A stretch of 16,258 nucleotides of DNA from SIG673 sp045660565 (lineage in GTDB: Bacteria; Bacillota; Clostridia; Oscillospirales; CAG-272), in the NCBI GenBank assembly GCA_045660565.1, contig JAZRDX010000080.1, positions 1 to 16,258 of the forward strand, given 5' to 3'. The stretch's first letter is position 1, and each line of letters starts with the position of its first letter. Shown here one piece after another: positions 1-6,067 of the stretch. The notes beneath the pieces were generated by a model. The model was not told the origin of the DNA. It did no database searches and saw only the letters and a list, made by a program, of their open reading frames with translations. The position numbers and the translations under genes were made by a program.

Positions 1-914
1 CCCTTTTCAAAAAGCGCCGTATGGTCATTCCAGTCGTCGGGGGCATTTATAGTTACGCAGATAAGACGGGTTCCGTCCTTTTCCGCCGCGGTAACAAGCG
101 TTCTTCCGCTGAGCTTTGTAAATCCCGTTTTGCCGCCGAGCATATTTTTATAGGTACTGAGAAGTCTGTTATGGTTGGTAAGCACCCTTGTCATTTCTCC
201 GTCTGCCGAGGGGTAAACCGCCTTTTTAGTACCGATAATCTGACAAAAAACAGGGTTTTCGATAGCGTAAGCCATAAGCCGCGCATAGTCTCGCGCCGTT
301 GTATAATGACCGTCCGCGGAAAGGCCGTGCGGATTTTTAAAAACGGTGGTGCTCATACAAAGTGCCGCGGCTTTTTCATTCATTGCCGCTACGAAGGCTT
401 CCTCGCTGCCCATTAAAGCATAGGCAATAGCTGTCGCCGCGTCGTTTGCGCTTTCAAGCATAAGGCTGTAAAGGAGCATTTCATAGCTAACCCGCTCCCC
501 TGCCTTTAAATAAACGGAGCTACCCTCAACACCGACCGCTTTTGCGTTAACCTCGACCTCTTCCTTTAGCTTATCCGTTTGCTCGCCGCTTAAAACACCG
601 AGCGCTTCAAGAGCGACGGTAGCGGTCATAACCTTTGTTATACTCGCCATCGGTAGCGGCACGTCAGCCTGCTTTTCGTAAAGAAGCATTCCGCTATCTG
701 TACAAAGAATTACGCTTTTTGCCGAAACTGAAACCGTATCCGGAGTAAAAACAGGTGTTCCAACCGCAAAATCCGAATAGTCCTTTAAAGACGCATCGGT
801 AACTCCCGCCGGAGTATCGTCCTTTTTTTCGTCTTTTTCGAAAATAATTCCGAAAAAGCAAAGCATAAGCGCTACTGCCGTAATAATTAAAATAGCCGAT
901 TTAAGAAACTTCAA
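1..914 (-). CDS. D-alanyl-D-alanine carboxypeptidase (class A, PBP5/6-like), 3' end outside window
   Basis: Low-molecular-weight penicillin-binding protein that removes the terminal D-Ala from peptidoglycan stem peptides outside the membrane. The frame is open from the proposed start to the window edge (304 codons), so the C-terminus is missing. All three serine DD-peptidase motifs are visible: SITK (S91 nucleophile, K94), SAN (155-157) and KTG (262-264). The N-terminus (KFLKS, then a hydrophobic run at about residues 7-25) is a signal peptide or membrane anchor, followed by a charged Lys/Glu/Asp linker. I chose a TTG start at 914: an in-frame stop lies 21 bases upstream, an AAAGGA Shine-Dalgarno precedes it, and no ATG fits. 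It follows gerW by 155 bp at the end of the housekeeping cluster, where Clostridia often have a dacB/dacF-type gene. The family is certain; whether it is the vegetative or the sporulation type cannot be told. Confidence 0.93.
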   Translation of the reverse strand, partial: MKFLKSAILIITAVALMLCFFGIIFEKDEKKDDTPAGVTDASLKDYSDFAVGTPVFTPDTVSVSAKSVILCTDSGMLLYEKQADVPLPMASITKVMTATVALEALGVLSGEQTDKLKEEVEVNAKAVGVEGSSVYLKAGERVSYEMLLYSLMLESANDAATAIAYALMGSEEAFVAAMNEKAAALCMSTTVFKNPHGLSADGHYTTARDYARLMAYAIENPVFCQIIGTKKAVYPSADGEMTRVLTNHNRLLSTYKNMLGGKTGFTKLSGRTLVTAAEKDGTRLICVTINAPDDWNDHTALFEK

Positions 915-933
915 GGCAAAGTCCGTCCTTTTT

Positions 934-952
934 TAGTATTTACAAAATACTA
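934..952 (-). promoter_or_regulatory. 8-bp hairpin in the leader of the carboxypeptidase gene
   Basis: A perfect inverted repeat, TAGTATTT / AAATACTA with a 3-nt loop, ends a few bases before the AAAGGA Shine-Dalgarno of the downstream gene. On the coding strand it is followed by A residues rather than U, so it is not a terminator. It could be an mRNA stabiliser, a translation-modulating hairpin or a protein-binding palindrome. No convincing sigma-A promoter is visible in the 155-bp gap; a TTGACA (plus-strand 1008-1013) has no good -10 partner. Confidence 0.4.
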
Positions 953-1069
953 TGACGTTTACTTTTAATTTATTACGCAGTTTAAATCGCGGCATCGAAC
1001 CTTTGTCTGTCAAAACAGAACGGTTATCACGCACGTATTCCAAACCGAAACGGTGTTTTTTCGGAAATC

Positions 1070-1525
1070 TTATTCCTCGGTTTCGTCAAAATAGGTCTCT
1101 GCGGGAGTTTTATCCTTAGCGAAAACCTCTTTAAGTCTCTTAATGATGTCGGGGGACTTTTCAAGTATATCGCCTATCGCTCCTATCGTGCTGTCGTTAC
1201 GGATAACCGCGGGAGCAGTTACGTTAAGCATTCTTACGTCTCCGTCAGGTTTAACCACGAGGAAGCCTACGGGAGTTATGGTAAGTCCCGTTCCGCCGCC
1301 TCCGCCAAAGGAGCCGTTGCTCTTTTCGTTCTTAGGCTCTGTCTTTTTAGCGAAGTCAAGGTCAACCCCACCCGATGCAAAGCCGAGAGAGACCTTTGAT
1401 ACGGGAATTATAACCGTTCCCGATTTGGTTTCGATCTGCTCGCCTACAACCGTTCCCGTTTCGGAAAGCTCCTTGATTTTTTCAAGCGACGTGCTTATGA
1501 TTTCGTTAATTCTGTTGTCTGCCAT
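1070..1525 (-). CDS. gerW: GerW family sporulation protein (YtfJ-like)
   Basis: The 151-residue product matches the GerW/YtfJ family, whose Bacillus member is needed for normal spore germination; its biochemical role is unknown. Visible family features are the N-terminal helix (residues 1-25), a segment ending TVIIPVSKVSLGFASGG, a glycine run followed by TITPVGFLVV, and a C-terminal helix with a KSPDIIKRLK-like stretch. The length is normal for the family. The ATG has a clear AGAAGGG Shine-Dalgarno about 8 nt upstream. It lies between the DUF2953 gene (77 bp upstream) and the carboxypeptidase gene, the same neighbours it has in many Clostridia, and ytfI-ytfJ are also paired in Bacillus. This supports a spore-forming host, although GerW also occurs in some lineages with uncertain sporulation. 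A weak hairpin (about 1045-1064) lies just after the stop codon. Confidence 0.92.
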   Translation of the reverse strand: MADNRINEIISTSLEKIKELSETGTVVGEQIETKSGTVIIPVSKVSLGFASGGVDLDFAKKTEPKNEKSNGSFGGGGGTGLTITPVGFLVVKPDGDVRMLNVTAPAVIRNDSTIGAIGDILEKSPDIIKRLKEVFAKDKTPAETYFDETEE

Positions 1526-1602
1526 TTTTTCGCCCTTCTTTCGTTTTATTTTCTTGATTTTTATTTTTATTATTAAATTTCAACTGTTAACTGCCAACGC
1601 TT

Positions 1603-2307
1603 TTATGCCGCGCGTTTTTCGCCCGCTCTGTCCTTTTTAACTGTCTTTTTTCCGCCGAGCTTCTGCTTTAAATACTGCTTTAAAGCTATAACCGCAAGCT
1701 TAAGTATGTGGATTATACGGAGACGCATCACGATGCTTATATCCGCTGCCCATTTTTCATTTACAAAATCGGGATAAACCGAGATACGCGCGTCATTCCT
1801 TGCTTTAAAGTTTGTAACGCCGTTCAGCAGCGTCGCGATATACTGTACCGACTGCACGACAGCACCGTAATTTACCGCAACCTTCGCCGCATCACTTCCT
1901 CCGACTCCGATCACAAGTCTTGCGCAGTCAACCCTCAGGTATCTCGGGAATCTTTTTAAAAAGACACTGAAAATATCAAGTATCTTTCCGATCATCTCTT
2001 TTTTAGACGTCTTTTTCTTTACCGCTGATGTTCCTTCGGTCTTTTTATCCGTTTTCTTTTTTCTTTTTGCAAGCTTCTTTTGATACTTTAAAATCGCTTT
2101 TTTCCGTCTGCGTTTAAATTTTCTCGTTTTAAAGTCGCTTTTCTTAATCTTTTTATCTTTTTTTCCTATGAGTGAAATTTTAAAAAAGAGAATTTTTACG
2201 GTTATGCGTCCTCCGTCGTCTCCGTAAACAAGGGACAGCTTTACCCATAATAGCATAATAATAAGCAGAAGCAGTAAGATTACACCGCCTGCGATTATAA
2301 AACCCAT
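1603..2307 (-). CDS. DUF2953 domain-containing membrane protein (YtfI-like)
   Basis: The 234-residue protein starts with one strong transmembrane segment (about residues 3-21) and then a short beta-rich part typical of DUF2953 proteins. Residues 49-103 are extremely Lys/Arg-rich. The C-terminal half (residues 105-215) has the family pattern RLVIGVGGSDAAKVAVNYGAVVQ, with YPDF at 178-181, and ends in an amphipathic or hydrophobic helix (about 194-214). The family has no known activity; it is recurrently encoded next to gerW/ytfJ in spore-formers, as here. The ATG at 2307 has an AAAGGA Shine-Dalgarno. The very basic middle region is probably a disordered cytoplasmic linker and contrasts with the acidic N-terminus of the neighbouring ScpB. 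Family assignment is good; function is unknown. Confidence 0.85.
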   Translation of the reverse strand: MGFIIAGGVILLLLLIIMLLWVKLSLVYGDDGGRITVKILFFKISLIGKKDKKIKKSDFKTRKFKRRRKKAILKYQKKLAKRKKKTDKKTEGTSAVKKKTSKKEMIGKILDIFSVFLKRFPRYLRVDCARLVIGVGGSDAAKVAVNYGAVVQSVQYIATLLNGVTNFKARNDARISVYPDFVNEKWAADISIVMRLRIIHILKLAVIALKQYLKQKLGGKKTVKKDRAGEKRAA

Positions 2308-2392
2308 ATAAAACCGTCCTTTCTCTGTTTTTTTCTGAGACCAATCTCTCGGTTAATCTCTGTTTGTAGCGGCTTTCAGCCAGCCCTTTTCC

Positions 2393-3205
2393 TTATCCGC
2401 CCTCTACCGCAAAGAGGTCAAGCGACGGAAGCGCTTCAAGCGACGTTATCCCGAAGGTTTTAAGGAAATTTTGGGTAGTACCGAAAAGTCTCGGTCTGCC
2501 GATAACCTCAAGGCGTCCCTTTTCCTCAATAAGCTCTCTGTCAAGAAGCACAGCGATTGGTCTTGTACTGTCAACCCTTCTTACCTGCTCTATGTACGCT
2601 CTGGTTACAGGCTGGTTATACGCAACTATGGCAAGCGTCTCCATAGCCGCGGCACTGAGCTGAGGCTCTCCTCTTATACCTATCATCTGAGTTACGTACT
2701 CTCCAAGGTCAGGAGCCGTGGTAAGCTGACAGCATTTATCGTACTTTACAAAGCGTATCCCTCTCGGCATACTTCCGCTATCGTACATCTTTGCGTAGGC
2801 ATCGACTATTTTTATAGCTTCCTTTGTCGTATATCCTATTATCTTTGCAAACTGGTCGTAGTAAACCTCATCTCCGTTTGCGAACATTATCGCCTCAAGT
2901 ACGCGCATAGCCTCGGACTTCGGCATTTTTTCGGGTGCAATTGCGGCTTCGCTTCCGTCCGACTGCTCACCGCTATCCTTTGCGGCACGTCGGCGAGTTG
3001 ATTTTTTCTTTTCTCCGTCGGTGCTTTCTTCAGAAGTCTCCGTAGAGATGCTTTCCTCAGAAGTCTCCGTAGAGACACTTTCCTCGGATCTTTCTATTAT
3101 TTCCTCCGCCATTTCGGTATTTTTCTCCGCTACAGCGTTTTTTTCTTCCGTCGTTTCGTTACTACCGTCCGAATTAAATTCTATCTGTTCGTATCTCTCT
3201 TCCAA
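2393..3205 (-). CDS. scpB: Segregation and condensation protein ScpB with acidic N-terminal extension
   Basis: ScpB is the winged-helix (kite) subunit that, with ScpA, bridges the SMC ATPase heads in the bacterial condensin complex. The conserved core starts near residue 95 (KSEAMRVLEAIMFANGDEV) and includes the diagnostic LSAAAMETLAIVAYNQPVTR stretch, then VLLDRELIEEKGRLEV and GRPRLFGTT. Typical ScpB proteins are about 180-200 residues. This one has about 94 extra N-terminal residues, mostly Glu, Ser and Thr, with a 9-residue tandem repeat (SEESVSTET / SEESISTET) followed by a Lys/Arg patch (67-76), so it is probably disordered. The start is TTG at 3205: GAGGA lies 7 nt upstream and no in-frame ATG is near. 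It starts 17 bp after scpA ends, so the pair is translationally and transcriptionally linked. Confidence 0.96.
   Translation of the reverse strand: MEERYEQIEFNSDGSNETTEEKNAVAEKNTEMAEEIIERSEESVSTETSEESISTETSEESTDGEKKKSTRRRAAKDSGEQSDGSEAAIAPEKMPKSEAMRVLEAIMFANGDEVYYDQFAKIIGYTTKEAIKIVDAYAKMYDSGSMPRGIRFVKYDKCCQLTTAPDLGEYVTQMIGIRGEPQLSAAAMETLAIVAYNQPVTRAYIEQVRRVDSTRPIAVLLDRELIEEKGRLEVIGRPRLFGTTQNFLKTFGITSLEALPSLDLFAVEGG
3031..3084 (-). repeat. 27-bp tandem repeat inside scpB
   Basis: Two adjacent 27-bp units start at 3031 and 3058, differing at only a few bases, with a partial third unit on the 3031 side. They are in frame and encode repeats of SEESxSTET in the disordered N-terminal extension of ScpB. 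The near-identity at the DNA level implies recent duplication, and the unit length (a multiple of 3) allows copy-number change without frameshift. Confidence 0.8.
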
Positions 3206-3222
3206 TGCTGTATCCTCGCTTT

Positions 3223-3975
3223 TTAATATGTTTCCGCTTTCTGCTTCTCGTCGCTTTCTATGTTATGAGACATATTGAGAAGGAGCGTCGGGTTATCGTA
3301 ATCTCCGCCGAGAAATACTCTTTGGAATTTTACAAGCTCTAAAATTGCGGCAAACGTTGCTATAAGGTCGGAACGGGATTCGTTATTCATAAGTATGGTT
3401 TCAAATTCCGTCTCGCCGTACTGATAAAGGTATCTCATTACCGCTATAACCTTGACGGGTATCGGAGTTACCTTATGCTTTAAAAGGTTTTCCAGCGTCT
3501 GCTCCGGCTTTCGCTGCATTTCCTTCATCATGCTGCTCCTCGCAAGCATTCTGCGGAACGCGCGTTCAAGAACCTTTATCTCATAATGAAGCGGCAGTCC
3601 GACCTCCGGTTCCTGCGGCTCGCGGTATGCAACTCCCGTGTTTCCCGCCCATTGGTCGCGCAGAAATTCCGCCGCGTGCTTTGCCTTGGCATATTCCATA
3701 ACCGCCAGCTGGAGCTTTTTAACCGGGGATTCCTCCTCCTCGGAGCGCGGAAGAAGCATCTGGCTTTTAATCAGCATAAGCTCTGCCGCCATTGTAATAA
3801 ACTCTCCGGCTATATCTACATCAAGGCTCTCCATAAGCTGAAGATACTCCATATACTGCTCGAAAATGATATGGATTTTTATATCGAAGATGCTCATTTC
3901 GTTCTTCTTTATAAGCGAAAGAAGCAGGTCGAGTGGCCCTTCGAAGGTTTCTATGTTAAAATTAAGCTTTTCCAT
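3223..3975 (-). CDS. scpA: Segregation and condensation protein ScpA (kleisin)
   Basis: ScpA is the kleisin subunit that links the SMC heads and binds ScpB, acting on the nucleoid in chromosome segregation. The N-terminus carries the hallmark FEGPLDLLLSLIKKNEMSIF (residues 10-29) followed by DIKIHIIFEQYMEYL. A helix with FITMAAELMLIKSQMLLPR is the second conserved block. The C-terminal winged-helix ends with VTFAAILELVKFQRV-like sequence (here IATFAAILELVKFQRVFL), which contacts the SMC cap. At 250 residues it is of normal length. The ATG at 3975 fits the family N-terminus, but no strong Shine-Dalgarno is visible upstream (only purine-poor GTAAAAG), so translation may be weak. It lies between lysA (69 bp upstream) and scpB (17 bp downstream). 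Confidence 0.97.
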   Translation of the reverse strand: MEKLNFNIETFEGPLDLLLSLIKKNEMSIFDIKIHIIFEQYMEYLQLMESLDVDIAGEFITMAAELMLIKSQMLLPRSEEEESPVKKLQLAVMEYAKAKHAAEFLRDQWAGNTGVAYREPQEPEVGLPLHYEIKVLERAFRRMLARSSMMKEMQRKPEQTLENLLKHKVTPIPVKVIAVMRYLYQYGETEFETILMNNESRSDLIATFAAILELVKFQRVFLGGDYDNPTLLLNMSHNIESDEKQKAETY

Positions 3976-4044
3976 CTTTTACAACCGTCTGTCTTTTTTT
4001 ATCCCGTACTTTAACGGACTGCATTTAAATCCTTTCGCGCGGCT

Positions 4045-5349
4045 TTATATGTCGTTTGAAACCAAGTCCTCAAACGTTTCGCGTTTTACCGCAACGTAAG
4101 GCTTTCCGTCCCTTATCATAACTACCATAGGCTTACAAAGTCTGTTGTAATGCGACGCCATAGCGTAGTTATACGCTCCCGTTACCAGAACGGCGAGGGT
4201 ATCTCCCCTTTTCGGCTTTGGAACGGTTACGTTTTCCGCAAGCAGGTCGCCGCTTTCACAGCATCTACCCGCAACAGAGCAGACAAAATCGGCTTTTTCA
4301 TTCATTCTGTTTGCTATTTTTATATCGTACTGCGACTGATAAAGCGCGTATCTCGGATTATCCGCCATACCGCCGTCAACCGAAACGTAATTTTTAAATT
4401 CGGGAATCTCCTTTACCGAGCCGACCGTGTAAAGGGTAAGTCCTGCCGAAGCTACGAGCGAGCGTCCCGGCTCCATCATAATTCTCGGCATTTCTATTTT
4501 ATACTGCCTTGCAAGCAGCTTCATCTTAGCGGCAAGCGTTTTTATCGCCTGTGCGTAGTCGAAATAAGGATGCTCCTTTACGTATCTGACGCCAAATCCG
4601 CCACCTATGTTAAGCTCGCTCGCGGTAAAGCCGGTTTTTTCCTTTATATCCGCGATATACTTAAGCATCGTTTCTGCCGCCGCGATAAATGGCTCTATCT
4701 CGAAGATCTGGCTGCCGATGTGGCAGTGAAAACCGGTAAGCTCAACGTTTTCCGTCTTAAGTGCCGCACGGGTTATCGCCTCAGCCTGTCCCGTGGCTAT
4801 CGCGCTGCCGAACTTTGAATCTATCTTTCCCGTTGCAATAGCCTTATGTGTATGCGGATCTATTCCGGGGGTAATTCTGAGCTGAATTTTCTGTCTTACG
4901 TTAAGCTCTCCCGCTATTTTGCTTATAGCGTCAAGCTCCTCAAAATTATCAACGACAAATCTTCCTATTCCGTTTTCGATAGCGAATCTTATATCGAAAT
5001 CGGTCTTATTATTGCCGTGAAAAACCATTTTTCCAAGGTCAAAGCCCGCCGCCCTTGCCGTGTATATCTCACCGCTTGAAACCGCGTCGCTTCCGAGTCC
5101 CTCCTCGGCTATAATTCTGTATATTCCTTTAAAAGAAAGCGCCTTTGATGCAAAAAGAGGGAGCGCGTCCTTTCCGAAGCTTTCGGTCATCGCGTTTTTA
5201 TAAATTCTGCATATCTCTCTTATTTTGTTTTCGTCCATTACCATAAGCGGTGTACCGTACTCTCTTGCCAAAGCCGTAGTATCAACACCCGCTACGGTAA
5301 GATTTCCGTCTGCATTTACCGAGCAGCTTTCCATTACAAATTCTGACAT
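4045..5349 (-). CDS. lysA: Diaminopimelate decarboxylase LysA
   Basis: PLP-dependent cytoplasmic enzyme that converts meso-diaminopimelate to L-lysine and CO2, the last step of bacterial lysine synthesis. The 434-residue length is normal. Visible motifs are the PLP-binding lysine in FASKAL (K69), HIGSQI (210-215), the phosphate-binding GGGFGVRY (249-256), EPGRSLV (293-299) and the catalytic CESGD (C364, E365), then a C-terminal beta-domain with GAYNYAMASHYN. Two adjacent cysteines (363-364) precede the glutamate; C364 matches the family catalytic residue. The ATG at 5349 has a GGAG Shine-Dalgarno. A 7-bp hairpin sits just upstream, but there is no room for a lysine riboswitch in the 65-bp gap after ysxC. 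Linking lysA to scpAB is common in Clostridia. Confidence 0.97.
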   Translation of the reverse strand: MSEFVMESCSVNADGNLTVAGVDTTALAREYGTPLMVMDENKIREICRIYKNAMTESFGKDALPLFASKALSFKGIYRIIAEEGLGSDAVSSGEIYTARAAGFDLGKMVFHGNNKTDFDIRFAIENGIGRFVVDNFEELDAISKIAGELNVRQKIQLRITPGIDPHTHKAIATGKIDSKFGSAIATGQAEAITRAALKTENVELTGFHCHIGSQIFEIEPFIAAAETMLKYIADIKEKTGFTASELNIGGGFGVRYVKEHPYFDYAQAIKTLAAKMKLLARQYKIEMPRIMMEPGRSLVASAGLTLYTVGSVKEIPEFKNYVSVDGGMADNPRYALYQSQYDIKIANRMNEKADFVCSVAGRCCESGDLLAENVTVPKPKRGDTLAVLVTGAYNYAMASHYNRLCKPMVVMIRDGKPYVAVKRETFEDLVSNDI

Positions 5350-5363
5350 TGTATTTTTCTCCG

Positions 5364-5390
5364 TTAAAGTTAATTAATTAAGCACTTTAA
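5364..5390 (-). promoter_or_regulatory. Intercistronic hairpin upstream of lysA
   Basis: TTAAAGT / ACTTTAA is a perfect 7-bp inverted repeat around a 13-nt interior that itself contains part of the palindrome TTAATTAATTAA (5370-5381). On the coding strand the 3' arm ends just before the GGAG Shine-Dalgarno of lysA. No U-run follows, so it is not a terminator. A role in mRNA stability or lysA translation is inferred only from position. Confidence 0.35.
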
Positions 5391-5399
5391 ATACGTCGC

Positions 5400-5413
5400 T
5401 CCGCAAAAGCGGA
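5400..5413 (-). promoter_or_regulatory. Small hairpin just after the ysxC stop codon
   Basis: TCCGC / GCGGA with a 4-nt loop directly follows the TAA of ysxC. It lacks a U-tract, so it is more likely an intercistronic stabilising or processing hairpin than a terminator. Confidence 0.35.
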
Positions 5414-5414
5414 T

Positions 5415-6002
5415 TTATCCGTTAAGCGCGTCGCTTATTCTGCCGAGAACCTCGGACTTTCCCTCTCCCTTAAGCGAGGAAAAAGGTATTATATCGACTC
5501 CGTCAACAAGCGATGAAAGCTTTTTAAGTGCCTTCTGTCTTTCGGTTTTATTAAGCTTATCCGCTTTTGTTGCAACTATAAACCAATCGTATCCCGACTC
5601 ACTGAGCCACTCCATCATATTAAGGTCGTTTTCCGTTGCCCCCGCCTTTAAATCTATAAGCTGAGCTACCGCCATAAGCTTTCCGTGAGAGCCGTCCTTT
5701 GTATAATAACCGTCGGTAAGCGCCGACCACTTCTTCTTTTCCTCCGGACTCCTCTTTGCGTATCCGTAGCCCGGCATATCGACAAGATAAAACTCTCCGT
5801 TTACCTCATAAAAGTTTACCGTTATTGTCTTTCCCGGCTCCGAGCTTACTCTGGCAAGCGACTTTCTGCCGATAAGCGTATTTATAAGCGAGCTTTTTCC
5901 GACGTTACTCCGTCCCGAAAGCGCTATCTGCGGCTTTCCGTCATACGGAAACTGCGTGGGAAGCCCCGCCGTTATTTTAAGTACTGCGTTTTTTACCGTC
6001 AT
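5415..6002 (-). CDS. ysxC: Ribosome biogenesis GTPase YsxC/EngB (YihA)
   Basis: Small P-loop GTPase of the TrmE-Era-EngA-YihA-Septin group, usually essential and required for late assembly of the 50S subunit. G motifs: G1 GRSNVGKS (30-37), the G2 region with GKTITVNFYEV (57-67), G3 DMPGYGYA (75-82) and G4 TKAD (145-148); the C-terminal SSLKGEG is the G5-like element. The 195-residue length is normal. The ATG at 6002 has an AAAGGG Shine-Dalgarno. It lies 65 bp downstream of lon, the same lon-ysxC order as in Bacillus subtilis, which supports co-transcription. Confidence 0.97.
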   Translation of the reverse strand: MTVKNAVLKITAGLPTQFPYDGKPQIALSGRSNVGKSSLINTLIGRKSLARVSSEPGKTITVNFYEVNGEFYLVDMPGYGYAKRSPEEKKKWSALTDGYYTKDGSHGKLMAVAQLIDLKAGATENDLNMMEWLSESGYDWFIVATKADKLNKTERQKALKKLSSLVDGVDIIPFSSLKGEGKSEVLGRISDALNG

Positions 6003-6020
6003 TGTATTTCCCTTTCAAGC

Positions 6021-6040
6021 AGTGTGTCTGAAAACACACT
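6021..6040 (-). promoter_or_regulatory. Intercistronic hairpin between lon and ysxC
   Basis: AGTGTGT / ACACACT, a 7-bp perfect stem with a 6-nt loop. On the coding strand it is followed by GCTTGAAAGGG, which contains the ysxC Shine-Dalgarno, not a U-run. It is therefore unlikely to terminate transcription and may affect RNA processing or ysxC translation. Confidence 0.4.
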
Positions 6041-6067
6041 TTTCGTAGACGCGAGACCGCCAAATGC

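Noticed and set aside
21..416. 131-residue plus-strand frame at the left edge
   Set aside because: Antisense to the carboxypeptidase gene, whose frame has all three catalytic motifs; no ribosome binding site or family resemblance.
1008..1013. Minus-strand TTGACA upstream of the carboxypeptidase gene
   Set aside because: No TATAAT-like hexamer at 16-18 bp; not called as a promoter.
1045..1064. Possible terminator after gerW (CCGAAA / TTTCGG)
   Set aside because: Six-bp stem with a short TTT tail interrupted by GG; too weak to call.
1143..1640. 165-residue plus-strand frame
   Set aside because: Antisense to gerW; its proline run is the complement of the GerW glycine run.
3021..3278. Repetitive plus-strand frame rich in SSEVSVE
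   Set aside because: It is the complement of the ScpB tandem repeat, not an independent gene.
5350..5414. Possible lysine riboswitch upstream of lysA
   Set aside because: The gap is only 65 bp, whereas the lysine aptamer needs about 170 nt or more; only a simple hairpin is seen.
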